Source: Pigoraptor chileana
Taxonomy: Eukaryota; Opisthokonta; Filasterea
Assembly: GCA_943704495.1 (NCBI GenBank)
Contig: CALSCR010000652.1
Coordinates: 3,017 to 34,140 of the forward strand
Direction: 5' to 3'
DNA: 31,124 nt
Shown: positions 10,312-20,386 of the stretch, one piece after another
Layout of the letters: each line of letters starts with the position of its first letter
How positions within the stretch are numbered: position 1 is the first letter of the stretch
Notes under the pieces: generated by a model
Databases searched by the model: none
The model's input: the letters and a program-made list of their open reading frames with translations, nothing else
What the model was told of the DNA's origin: nothing
Position numbers and translations under genes: made by a program

Positions 10312-13300
10312 ATGGACGAGGAGGCCGCCATTGACGAGCGCACCGCCCTGCTAAGCGCAGACTATGCGGTGCGGGATGCCCGGGACTCACCACTCAACGG
10401 CAACGGCCTGCGGGCGGTTCCGGGCGACGCTGCCACACCGGACGGGCTGGGCGGAGGTGCTTATTATTGGCGGGGCAGCAGCTATGACAGGGATGGCAGT
10501 GACGGATGCATGTCGGCGGGGTCTGTCCCGGTGTCTCCGTCCTCCACTTCCGAGGGGAAGACTCACCACGAACACCACCGGCACAGCAGCATGAGCGCGA
10601 TGCCGGAAGCTAAGGGTGCTGTGGGTGGGAGCGGATGGCGTGCATGGCTCGAGGGGTCTCTGTCGTGGCGAACGGTGAAGTACGCGCGACCGGACTACAA
10701 GTACTTTGCCCCTGCGATGCTCCTTCTGTTTGTGGAGGCGGCCGCAGCCATGTTCATCCCTAAGGTGTGTGGTGTCATGCGTTGCACGGACAGCACACAG
10801 CACGAATTGCCTGGCGGATGGTATTGCTCACATCCCCCCTGTGCATGAACTCGGCATTTCTTTGTTTTACACTCCAAGTCCTTCCCATTCACTTGCTCAA
10901 ATGACTGCTACTACCTGTGCTCTTGCAGTATGTCGAGGAAATGGTAGACATTGCGAGTGGCACCCTCAAGTATAAAGAACGTGATGCACAGGAGAATGAG
11001 ATTCGTAATCTCCTGAGCGTGCTCTTGCTGATTGTGTTTGGACAGTCGACGGCGATGTTTCTGAAGACCCTTTTCTTTCGGTTTGGCGGCGCCCGTCTGG
11101 TACAGCGGCTCCGTGGTGCAATCCACCGCTCCATTCTGCGGGATCACGCCTTTGAATTTATTGACCGCTTCTCGGCAAACGAGCTTGTCAGTTATCTGGG
11201 GCAGGTGTGCCACGTGACCAATGTATCTGCCGCAACTGCTTGATGGCACGCGGAGCATGTATCCATATTGGCATTTGTTATGTCTATGCGCCTCATGTGG
11301 GCGTGTGCATAGCCCTGCGATGGGCTTGTGCCAATTTTATATCACTCCGATGATCATCAAAAAAGTGTGGCTGATGTGCTTCCAGCTGATCACAGCGTGT
11401 GATTGTTTGTGCGTTGTTCATCAAATGCAGGTGGATGCCATGGAAACCATGCTGAACGATCGCGCGGAAATGCTTCAGAATGTTGTGTTTGTGCTCATGG
11501 GCGTAGGGTTTTTTTTCTGGACGAATGCGGACCTCGGTCCAATATTGATGGCGACAGTGGCCTTCCTCGTGTTCATCACATTCCCATACAACGCGTGAGT
11601 GTCAGTGTGCCCAATCCCTCACTCACTCACTCGCTCACACACGCACACTCACACTCTCACACTCACACGCACACTCACACTCACACTCACACACACCCAT
11701 TCACTCACTCTCTCACTTGCACTCACACGCACACTCACTCACTTATTCCCTCTCTTCATGCGCATAGCGCCTAAGACATTGACTTGAATCCTACATCTCT
11801 CCCTCTCTCTGTACAAAACTTTCAGCTCAAACTCTTCACTTCACTGCCTTGTTTTTATCCTCTTTGCACCTGCTGATCGCACACTATTCGACTGTGCGTG
11901 CAGTGTTGTGCGGTGGAATACGGCGAGGCTGATGCGGCGCGAAGCTGAGCTTGCCGACTATGCGCAGTCGAGCATACTGAGGATCCGACAAGTGCGTCAT
12001 TGTGTCACTGGCTTAGAGTGACGTCCCATGCACCGCCACGTGTCGTCAGTCCCTTTGATTTTTCTTACGTTGTCCAAAGCCGCGATCACACAAATGCATC
12101 AGTGTCACCTGTTGCGATACTATTTGGAAACAGCCTCCAATGTACCTTGCACTTCAAGTCATACCAATGCACATACATTGAATGTGTGTGTGGGTGCTTT
12201 CCCAGTAAAATGTGTGCCCCTCACCCTCCCCATCCCCCTCTTTGTCGCTTTTGCATTTCAAAGGTGCGCAACTTGGCGACGGAAGACATCGAAACGCGGA
12301 ATTTTGCAAAGTTGTGCCGTGAGATCTATCTTGTGGATCGGCTCTCCGCCAAGGTCGCGGCTGCGTACGATTTCTTGATATCAATGAGCGCGGGCACGGG
12401 CTTTGCGGTGGCCATGTGGCTTGCGTCACGTGATGTTATTGATCGCGACCTCAGCCGGGGCAAGCTGCTGGCCTTCTTCATGTACGCCGACATTGTCTTT
12501 GAAAATCTGCAAATGCTGTTTGAGAAGATGGAGGCGTACTCGGCAAGCACAAGCGCCGCACGGTGTGTCTGCGTGCTTGTTCTTTACGCGTGTGTGCATG
12601 TGCGCGTGGCCATGCATTGCTCACCTGTGCTCAACATTCTTAATCTCATTAATATTTTCCAAACACTTTGGCGATCGTGCAACCGGCGCAGTGTTCCTTC
12701 TAGTTAACAGTTGTTTTGTTTGCTTGTTTTTTTGTTTTTCTTTCGCGTGCAGTCTGTTGTTTGATCTCATTGGCACGAAATTCACGGCAGACGACGACGT
12801 CGCCGCCAAAACAGCCGCTCGCAAGCTGCAGAGGGAGAGCTCCTCGCGTGCGTCCACGCAGCCGGCGCAGGGGCAACTACATCCCCGCCCGTCAGCCTCG
12901 CAACTCCGCCGCCAGAGTATGCAGAACAGCAGCATAAACCGCAATGCACAGCTCGAGTCGGTGGTCGGTGGCGGTGATGATAATGATACGAGCGAGAGGG
13001 AGGCGAGGGACAAGGAGAGTGCGGGTGGTGCGGTGGCACGTGCTGGGAGCGCGCACGCCCACGCCCACGCCTACGCCCACGCGCATGCTGAGGGTGCTTC
13101 AGGGGTGCTTCTGCGCTTTGTGGGGGTCGACTGCCGCCACCCGACAAAGTGGGGCAAGGGTGGCATCCGATCCTTCTCCATGGACGTCGCCTGCGGGGAC
13201 ATTGTCTACGTCTATGGACCTGCCGATCTTGGTATGTGGCATGCCATGTGGAAGTGCATAATTTCTTCTTGTTTTGATGCGCCGTGTGGAGTGTGCGTTG

Positions 13301-14539
13301 GGCTGTGTATTGTCTGTTCTGCAGATGTGGGACATATTTTATTGTTGGATGTGTCCCTTGCGTTTCATTGCGTGTCTGACAATGTGACATCTTCTGTATG
13401 CACACGTCATTCACTGACCACAGGCATATCGTGCATCCTGGATTTGGGTGGGTGGAATTATCCGTCTTTCTTTTCTTTCGTAGAGTAAACACTGGTCGCA
13501 TGCATGCACACGCAGGCACGCATACGCACTCTCATTCCTCATGGAAGTTATTTACGTTGCATTCGCCTGTTTCACTGCGCCTTATTCCTTCGCCACTGCA
13601 TCGAATCATAGTAATGTCTTCTGGATGCAACATTCAAATTATTCGTGTCTGCATTTAGTACACACATCCTAAACATACTGCATTCTCTAACTCGAATGTC
13701 CCGCGTGCGGTGCGTGCGCTCACGTGTCAGCCTGCGGATTCTACACTCCCGATCGCGGCACCGTGCGTCTCTTCAGTGGCGACGTCGAAGCCGCGCCGTC
13801 CTCGCCTGCCGTGCGACGCGCCAAGCAGCACGACCAGCCGGCATCGAACCCGGGTGGCGACGAGAGCCTCTCTCTTGCGTGGTTATCAGCAGACGACGAC
13901 ATATTCCCCGGCTCTGTATTTGAGAACATTGCTGCAAACAGCGAGGGCAACCCAACAATGCAGGCGGTGCATGCAGCCGCCGCAGAGGCCGGCGTGCACG
14001 ATGCCATCATCCGGCTTCCCCATGGATACGACACCCGCGTGACCAGCCACTTTCGCGCCGCATCCGGAGATGCTGCTCCGGGGCTTCGGGGCGCACGCAA
14101 GCACCCGCGCAACCTGCGCCCAATCGTCCTCCCGGGTCACGTGGCCCGCCGCATAGCCGTAGCGAGGGCATTTTTGCGCCGCCCGCAGCTTGTGCTTGCG
14201 GATGCCGCTTTTCTCACGTGCGACCAGGAAGACGCCGAGGGGCTCTTTTCGGCCGTCGTGCGCCTGCTTGGTCGCAACCGCCGCATCGCTTCTGCGGGTG
14301 GGAGTGGGGTCGGGGTTGCCGTGCGTGCGTCGGCGGGATTGCTTGTTGTCGGTGAACACATTGACGAGAACATCACAGCATGTGCGAATCGCATTATTGT
14401 GTTTGGGTTTGGTGGCCACGTGTGCGAGGAAGGGACGCACGAGGCACTGATGGCGCGGACGGGCGAGACGGCAGTGTATGCGCGCATGCTCGCCCGTCGG
14501 AAAGCCCAGGGTCGCTGGCTTGATTACAGCGAGCACTGA
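10312..14539 (+). CDS. ABCB-type half transporter with degenerate ATPase domain
   Basis: Seven exons (10312-10764, 10929-11204, 11431-11594, 11904-11991, 12264-12562, 12753-13231, 13731-14539) give 855 aa. Layout: a disordered N-tail with an acidic dileucine signal (DERTALL), one TMD with typical ABC exporter texture (RLRGAIHRSILRDHAFEFID, NELVSYLGQVDAME, KLLAFFMYADIVFENLQ), a low-complexity linker with His-Ala repeats, then one NBD. The NBD is recognisable (CGFYTPDRGTVRLF, VFENIAAN, LPHGYDTRV, RRIAVARAFLRRPQ, CANRIIVF, CEEGTHEAL). Its motifs are broken: the Walker A lysine segment is absent at YGPADL/ACGFY, Q-loop Gln is Ala640, LSGGQ is LPGHV (720-724), and the catalytic Glu after Walker B Asp744 is Ala745. 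A candidate H-loop His796 remains. It is probably a non-hydrolysing partner subunit; an unseen Walker A exon is the alternative. Confidence 0.88.
11615..11755 (+). repeat. CACTCA-type minisatellite in ABC intron 3
   Basis: About 140 bp of interrupted actcac/cacaca units fill the middle of intron 11595-11903. It directly precedes copy 2 of the dispersed element. Open frames through it are repeat artefacts. Confidence 0.85.
11758..11803 (+). repeat. Dispersed intronic element, copy 2
   Basis: This copy contains atgcgcatagcgcctaagac then attgacttgaatcctacat, in the sense orientation of ABC intron 3. It shares agcgcctaagaca and tcctacat with the copy at 29398, and ttgacttgaat with the copy at 8434. 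Confidence 0.75.
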
Positions 14540-15408
14540 CGACACTTTGTCTGCGTCGATGTCGTCATTGTGGTTGCTGTTTGTGTCTGTCGAATGAGCG
14601 CTATGTAGGATATACTGCTTTCCGTACCGCCGTATTAATTAAATGGAGCTGGATATGGCCGCATGCGATGATGCTCGTCAGTCGCCTGTCTAAATTGCGA
14701 ATATCTAACAGCCCTCTTTTGCATGCATGTGATGCCCTGTCCGCTGCCACTCTCCCCGTCACCTCCTCTCCCTCCTCCTTCCCTCCCGCGTACGCACATA
14801 TCGGCTGGCTTTTCGTGATCCTCGCTCAATCAGTCCTTCATTTGTCGCACTGATATTTACCACTCGGCAGTCACGTGCCCACCAAGTGCCTGGATCGATC
14901 AGACTGGCAATTTTGACTGGCTGTCACAGGCAGATGACTGTGTGTGTGTGTGTGTGTGTGCAGTGTTGATTGTTTGAAGGTGGCGTTCAATCACAACAGG
15001 CTCATACCGTCGAACACCCAAGTTCTTACTTGTGCTATGTGGGGGGCAGCTCGTGTTGGCGAATCAGCGCTTTCAAAGTTCCACAGCAACTGACATTTGT
15101 GTGGCAGTTGTTCATCGCATTACGGGCATCACAGGCCCACACACGCATAACACGTCTTGTTGCCCCTCAGACACAACAAGGTCAATGTAATTCTGAAAGC
15201 TAACTTTGCACTCGCCACAGCGCCAATCGAACTTGCACACGCAAACACACAACATCATACATCACACAACATCACACAACATCACACACCACACACCACA
15301 CACCACACAAGCACCGCGCACCCAAACGCCGACGTGCACACGGCGTCCACATTGTGCGCTCTGCGGCAGAACAGCCGTGCTGCGTGCGTGTGGGGCATTC
15401 GGTGACAA
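14540..15408. other. Spacer ABC gene / ENTR1-like gene
   Basis: This 869-bp spacer has no supported gene. It holds a TG dinucleotide run at about 14938-14961 and ACTG/CAGT-rich sequence at 14860-14960. A block of atcacacaac/caccaca repeats at about 15250-15310 ends about 100 bp before the ENTR1-like ATG, and the promoter is presumably nearby. Confidence 0.5.
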
Positions 15409-17355
15409 ATGGCGGACAGCAGCGCGGGTGATGAGCCCAACCCCTTCTCATTCCGCACATTCGTGCAGCAGGGGCCGCCGTCGACTGCACCGCCGGCATC
15501 GTCGTTCAAGGCAAAAGGCAAGAAGACCCCTGCTGTCCTAAACAGCAACGACGACGGGTTTGACGACGGGTTTTCCGACGGTGCCGACGCCTCGTCTGAA
15601 AATCCGTTCTCGTTCAAGGCGTTTGTCAAGTCGGACAGTGCGCCGCTGCTGCACACACTGCCGCCCGTCGAAGTGGACGGCGACCTTCCGTCGGTGGAGG
15701 CGTTTGCGGCGCCGCAAAGCAAGCGGGCGTCCGTGCGCACATCGAGCAAGACGGCACCCAATTTGGACACTCCATTCCCCGAGGTGAGCTACAGTATCCC
15801 TTACATGGTCTCCATTGGAATCCCTTTCCCCTTGTGTGCATTGCCCTGTGAATCAGATCGGCGGTTTTACGCCGTCTCAGAACAGCGGCGTGTATTGGCG
15901 ACTGACGACCGAGTGATGCCCATGTGTGCTTCGTCTATGTTTTTACAGGTCGCTGATCCCGAGCTGGTAAGGCTTGAAGTAGATGCGCTGCGCAAGAAGA
16001 ACAAGCGGTCACTCAAGGCAATCGGGGACTTGGAGGCGCGGCTGGCCTTTGCTGAGGCCAACACGGAACGGATCAAATCGGAAGCGGAGGAGGCGAATGC
16101 AAGGGCAGACGCCGCCGAGAGGAAGGTGGGTGCTCGTGCGCGTGTGTGTATGTGTGTGTGTGTGTGCCGGCATGTGTCTGTGTGTTTTTGTGTTTGTGTA
16201 TGTGTTTGTATGTGTATATGTGTGTGTGCGTATGTGCAGTCAGCACCTGGATGCTCTGCGCCTGTGTGATCGCATAACAGCGTTTCCTGCATGCCCACTC
16301 GCACGCGCACACGCACATGGCGCTCATCGTCACTTTCTGCCTGTTTGTGCACAGGTGTCGTCACTGGAGCGAATGATTAAGACCCTCCGCGCGAAGGAAG
16401 TGGAGGACACCGCCGCACTTGACTCGATGGTCCACGCAATAGAAAAGAACCTTGAAATAACAACGGTGCGTTGCGATCAGATGGGTCGTGCTCTTTCTTT
16501 TGTTGTCAAGTCTCATCATAGAATGTTTGGTGTGTATGTGTCTGTCTGTGTCTGTATCTATGTCTGTGTATGTGTATATGTGTATGTGTGTGTGTGTATG
16601 TGTATATGTGTGTGTCTCTGTATGTGTATGTGTGTGTGTCTATGTATTTGTCTGTATGTGTATGTGTGGGTGTCTCTGTATCTGTCTGTGGTATGTGCGC
16701 CTCGGTACTCACTCGATACCCTGCCCGTGTTGTGTTGTGCTTGTGTGTATATTCTTGTGCTTGTGCTTGTGTATAATACTTCAGGTACGTGCGTTGGATG
16801 CCGAGAGAACCGCCGCCGCTCTGCGTGTGGAGCGGGATGCCCTAGCCCAGCGTGCTCAAGCGGCAGAGGACGCGGCACGTGATCTCGCTTCCCAGTGCGA
16901 CGCCTCGCTCAATGCCCTCAGGGAAAAGTCGGCGTATGCATCTGCACAGGTGCGTGCATGCCTCGTGTGCTGCCCTGGCTAGGGAGTGGAGGGGAGGGGT
17001 GGGGTGGCTTTGCTAGTGTGTGTACTTACATTTGGGAGTGTGAGTAGTGTTTTTGTTTCCTTGTTGTGTTGTGAGCCTCGGTTCGTTGCATTGTGCTCCT
17101 GTTTGAATGGTCGCCTGTGTCGATACCCTTCAAATCAGCCAATTTAGAATTTAAATTCACACAATGCATATTTTTGCACTCGCACGGTCTCAAACACCAC
17201 TTGTTTTGGATCTCAACAATGGTGTGCGTGTGCAGCTGATGAAGCTCTCTGTGGATGGGGATGCGGCGGTGAAAGTGCTTGTGCGGAATGTGGAGACCAT
17301 GCGGCTTGCGGCAGATGTGCTGGCATCCATGGACAGGACGGAGACGCGCTCGTGA
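15409..17355 (+). CDS. ENTR1: ENTR1/SDCCAG3-like endosomal coiled-coil protein
   Basis: Five phase-0 exons (15409-15783, 15949-16125, 16355-16465, 16785-16949, 17236-17355) encode 315 aa. In animals ENTR1 acts on endosomes with retromer and at the centrosome/midbody. The N-terminal third is disordered and carries two NPF motifs in repeats NPFSFRTFVQ (about 11-20) and NPFSFKAFVK (about 65-74); NPF binds EH domains. The rest is coiled coil: VSSLERMIKTLRAKEVEDT, ALDSMVHAIEKNLEI, then VLVRNVETMRLAADVLASMD, closely resembling the end of animal ENTR1. ATG 15409 (acaaATGG) is a good start. Introns 2 and 3 are dominated by GT repeats. The family call is from remembered motifs; a related SDCCAG3-domain protein is possible. 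Confidence 0.85.
16137..16712 (+). repeat. GT-rich microsatellites in ENTR1-like introns 2 and 3
   Basis: Two blocks of gtgtgtat/tgtgtctg units lie at about 16137-16240 and 16521-16712, each shortly after a donor site and with GT on the gene's sense strand. Exon 16355-16465 separates them. Open frames through the blocks on either strand are repeat artefacts. Confidence 0.9.
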
Positions 17356-18132
17356 TTGTGTCCACTCCTTGTGTGTCCGATGTGGCGTGTGGCGTGCGTT
17401 GCGTGTGTGCGTGCTTTGTATTCATCTGCAAGTGTCTGTGTCTGTGTCTGTGTCTGTGTCTGTGTCTGTGTCTGTGTCTGTGTCTGTGTCTGTGTCTGTG
17501 TCTGTGTCTATGTCTATGTCTGTGTCTGTGTCTATGTCTATGTCTGTGTCTGTGTGTGTCTGCGTGTATCTCTTGTTGCCTTCTGCTTTACTCGTTTGCG
17601 TATATGTCGGATATATCGTCATCTTATTTGCCCGGTGTGTTCAGTTTCAACTGCCCCTGATCGTGCCTGCCTCACGTCTTGGCACTCTCTTCTGTACGCC
17701 ATTTCGTGACACTGGTGCGCTTCATTATTTTCTCGTTGTGTATGGGCGGGTGCTTCAATACGACGAACAATAATGTCTCTCACAGTTGTTCATTATTTCC
17801 CATTTCTTTATAAAAACAAAAATTGAATCAGCCACAAGAGAACAGCAAACAAAACCGAAAGAGAGAACGCACGCCGCACGCACGCCGCACGCAGAAAAGA
17901 CGACATAAAGCTGTACACCTCAAGAAAACACGCACATGCCCCCAACTGTCACAGTGGCGCATGCCCACATGGAACCACACACAGAAACCTCCCAAACAAA
18001 CACAGATGCTCAGCACAACCCGTGGCGACACCGGACGCCAGGCCCATGGATCACACACTGATACCAACACACGCTGCGACAGAATTCATCGGCTGTGCCT
18101 CGCACCAACAGTGCAACGCGCACTCGGACTGC
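17356..18132. other. Convergent 3' spacer, ENTR1-like / ARMC6
   Basis: This 777-bp region contains the hexamer satellite (17432-17560) and both 3' UTRs. At 17805-17825 an A-rich tract (tttataaaaacaaaaattg) may mark 3' end formation. No gene is supported. Confidence 0.5.
17432..17560 (+). repeat. Hexanucleotide satellite (GTGTCT)n
   Basis: About 20 units of gtgtct follow the ENTR1-like stop codon, perfect to about 17508 and then interrupted by tatgtc variants. The long frames on both strands here come only from the 6-bp period. Confidence 0.95.
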
Positions 18133-19560
18133 TCAGAGGAAGACCTGCGTGATTTCCTTGTTATTCTTGAGCGCCCCCTTGAAGGGCTCGTTCAGGTGCA
18201 CGTGGCAGCCGAGATCTCGCAAGGCCGCCTTGCCCACGTCCGAACATCCCGGCAGCTTGCGGGCGGCGCGCAGCACCGGCTCGATTCCCTCGTCGAGAAA
18301 CGGCTGTCGGCACTCGGGGTTCCTCGACACAATGTTACGCACGGCCATCGACGCAACGCGCTGCACGCGCGCACTGTCGGCATGGATACGCATGGCTGTT
18401 ACAATAAGGGGGACGCCGCCCTTTGTGTAGAAATTGGACACCACCGCCGGCTGTCGCAGCACGACCGACCCCAGGGCGCCCAGTGCATTCTCGATGACGT
18501 CAGGGTTCTTGGCGTGCGTCTCAAACGCTGCGAGCATGAGGTCGAGTCCGCGTCCCATGCCCACAGTCACCTTCACGTCGTCGTTGCCCGCAAGGCACTT
18601 GATGAAGTTCAGTGCCTCCGTCGCAAGCGCAGCCACTGTAACATTCGACTCGAGCGTCGAAATGACAAGATCCAGCCCTCCGCGTGCAACAATGTCTTTG
18701 CAAAAATCGTCCTTGACGGCGAGCCGTGCAAGAACTGAGAACAGCTCGACCGAAACGCGCGAATTTGGGCGCGCTTTGTTTGCCTGCAGCGCCGCAATCA
18801 CCGTCTCCAGCGCCCCGTTCTCCACCAGCGTGGTCACGTGCTCCATGGATCGGCAGAAGAGGGCGCGCTCGTCGTCAGAGAGGGTAAGGGACGTGAGAAG
18901 GCGACACGCCGACTCAACAAGCTCATCGTGCGCCCCGTGGCCGCGAATGGCCGCAACAGCTGCGTCGATAACACCGCTGTCGACAGATCGCTGACGGTTG
19001 ATCTCGTTTCCCGTGCATGCGTCGGCAAGTGCATTGAAGGCACGATGAAGCAGCGTCGGATCCTCTTTGATGGCCTCGATGAGAAGAGCATACATCTGGA
19101 TGCCATCCTTTCCGATCAGATCGCGATTTGCCTGAACTTGAAGACATTCGCGGAGAATGTCGAGCGAGACGGCGACAAACTCCTCGTGCAACAGAAAACG
19201 ATGGCTTGCAAAAATGCAGAGGCGCACACAGTCGTTCGTCCCAGCCACGATGCGATGCCCCGGCTCCGTCGCCATGACCTCGAGCAGCTCCTTGAACAGG
19301 CCAATAACGTCCGCCACCTGGCACTCTGTATTGTCCAGGGCGGCCTTGATGGACTCGATCTTTGCGGCAATCGGGTGTTTACCGGGTGTGCCGTCGTCCG
19401 ACACGTCCGGAGTGGCGACGACATTGGAGAGGTCCACGCCCTGCGAGTCAAACTGCAACTTGGCATCCTCAACAGCTTCCTCCCGGGTCATGCCAAACTC
19501 GGCAATGTTCTCTTCAACGACAGCGTTGAATGTCTCTTGTGTGATGCGCTTCCGTGCCAT
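18133..19560 (-). CDS. ARMC6: Armadillo repeat-containing protein 6 (ARMC6)
   Basis: This single-exon gene encodes 475 aa. ARMC6 is a conserved armadillo-repeat protein of poorly known function. The N-terminus KRITQETFNAVVEENIAEF and FDSQGVDLSN match the ARMC6 start, and the C-terminus KAALRDLGCHVHLNE matches its end. Between lie about eight helical Arm repeats, for example NRQRSVDSGVIDAAVAAI, FCKDIVARGGLDLVISTL, IKCLAGNDDVKVTVG and ALGALGSVVLRQPAV. A short tail (FKGALKNNKEITQVFL) follows. ATG 19560 is followed at once by conserved sequence, so the start is secure. No intron interrupts it, unlike most neighbours. It faces the ENTR1-like gene at its 3' end. Confidence 0.95.
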   Translation of the reverse strand: MARKRITQETFNAVVEENIAEFGMTREEAVEDAKLQFDSQGVDLSNVVATPDVSDDGTPGKHPIAAKIESIKAALDNTECQVADVIGLFKELLEVMATEPGHRIVAGTNDCVRLCIFASHRFLLHEEFVAVSLDILRECLQVQANRDLIGKDGIQMYALLIEAIKEDPTLLHRAFNALADACTGNEINRQRSVDSGVIDAAVAAIRGHGAHDELVESACRLLTSLTLSDDERALFCRSMEHVTTLVENGALETVIAALQANKARPNSRVSVELFSVLARLAVKDDFCKDIVARGGLDLVISTLESNVTVAALATEALNFIKCLAGNDDVKVTVGMGRGLDLMLAAFETHAKNPDVIENALGALGSVVLRQPAVVSNFYTKGGVPLIVTAMRIHADSARVQRVASMAVRNIVSRNPECRQPFLDEGIEPVLRAARKLPGCSDVGKAALRDLGCHVHLNEPFKGALKNNKEITQVFL

Positions 19561-19740
19561 TTTGAGATTATTGTTATTTGCTGTGTGTTTTTTCGTTTTG
19601 TTTTCGCAAAGGCTTTGTGATGCGTGATAAATTGTGTTCGTGTAGTAGGAACTTTACTTTTCGAGCGCAGTAATCTGATCTTCTGTATTTGCACTTGAGA
19701 GATCAGCAGAAATGTAAGAGCAGTTGAGTGGCATGCATGC

Positions 19741-19764
19741 ATGTGTGTGGAGTGTGTGTGCGTG

Positions 19765-19800
<36 letters not shown>

Positions 19801-19807
19801 GTGTATG
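19741..19807 (+). repeat. (GT)n microsatellite
   Basis: A nearly uninterrupted GT run lies about 180 bp upstream of the ARMC6 start codon, in its promoter or 5' leader. Confidence 0.95.
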
Positions 19808-19986
19808 TCGTCACATTCCAGGACAGATCACGACGATCCTCCCACATTCCCGCATAATAACACACATATTGCGAGTTACTACTGAGTTTAGTATGCAATT
19901 AATAATGGCACCGGCCGATCACTGGGCTCATCGTGATTGCACGAAACACTCCATCCCTCGTCTCCACCGCAACACATTAGGCGTAC

Positions 19987-20386
19987 GGCATGCACACACA
20001 CACCAATGTATAACTTGATGCGCTGTCTCCGCAACTCAAGGCACTCGCTCGTCACGGCATGCACACACACACCAATTGGTACTGCTCGTGTGTATTACAT
20101 GATGCGCTGTCTGCGCAACTCAAGGCACTCGCTCGTCACGGTATGCCCACACACACCAATTGGTACTGCCCGTGTGTATAACTGATGCGCTGTCTGCGCA
20201 ACTCAAGGCACTCGCTCGTCACGGCATGCACACACACACCAATTGGTACTGCCCGTGTGTATAACATGATGCGCTGTCTGCGCAACTCAAGGCACTCGCT
20301 CGTCACGGTATGCACACACACACCAATTGGTACTGCTCGTGTGTATAACATGATGCGCTGTCTGCGCAACTCAAGGCACTCGCTTT
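19987..20386 (+). repeat. 84-bp minisatellite, about five units
   Basis: Units start with ggcatgc/ggtatgc at 19987, 20056, 20140, 20223 and 20307. Unit 1 is 69 bp (15 bp missing inside), the others 83-84 bp, and unit 5 breaks off at a run of T. Each contains the palindrome accaattggt, a cacacacac run, and tgcgctgtctgcgcaactc. Because 84 is divisible by three, frames stay open on both strands, but the repeated peptides resemble nothing known. It lies between ARMC6 (-) and the FYSH-like ORF (+). Confidence 0.92.

Noticed and set aside
11758-11803. tRNA gene
   Set aside because: A weak B-box-like word is present, but no acceptor stem, anticodon arm or paired T-arm can be drawn.
13232-13488. Retained-intron coding extension containing HILLLDVSL, similar to a Walker B core
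   Set aside because: The order is wrong (it would precede the rest of the NBD), there is no Walker A lysine, and the donor gtatgtgg and acceptor gtgtcag at 13730 join in frame without it.
17352-17709. Open frames rich in Cys-Leu or Val-Ser
   Set aside because: They are translations of the (GTGTCT)n satellite.
18838-19620. 260-codon plus-strand frame opposite ARMC6
   Set aside because: It is the shadow of a clearly conserved minus-strand gene; it has no domain of its own.
19987-20386. CRISPR-like array
   Set aside because: Units are contiguous near-identical 84-bp repeats without unique spacers, in a eukaryotic setting.
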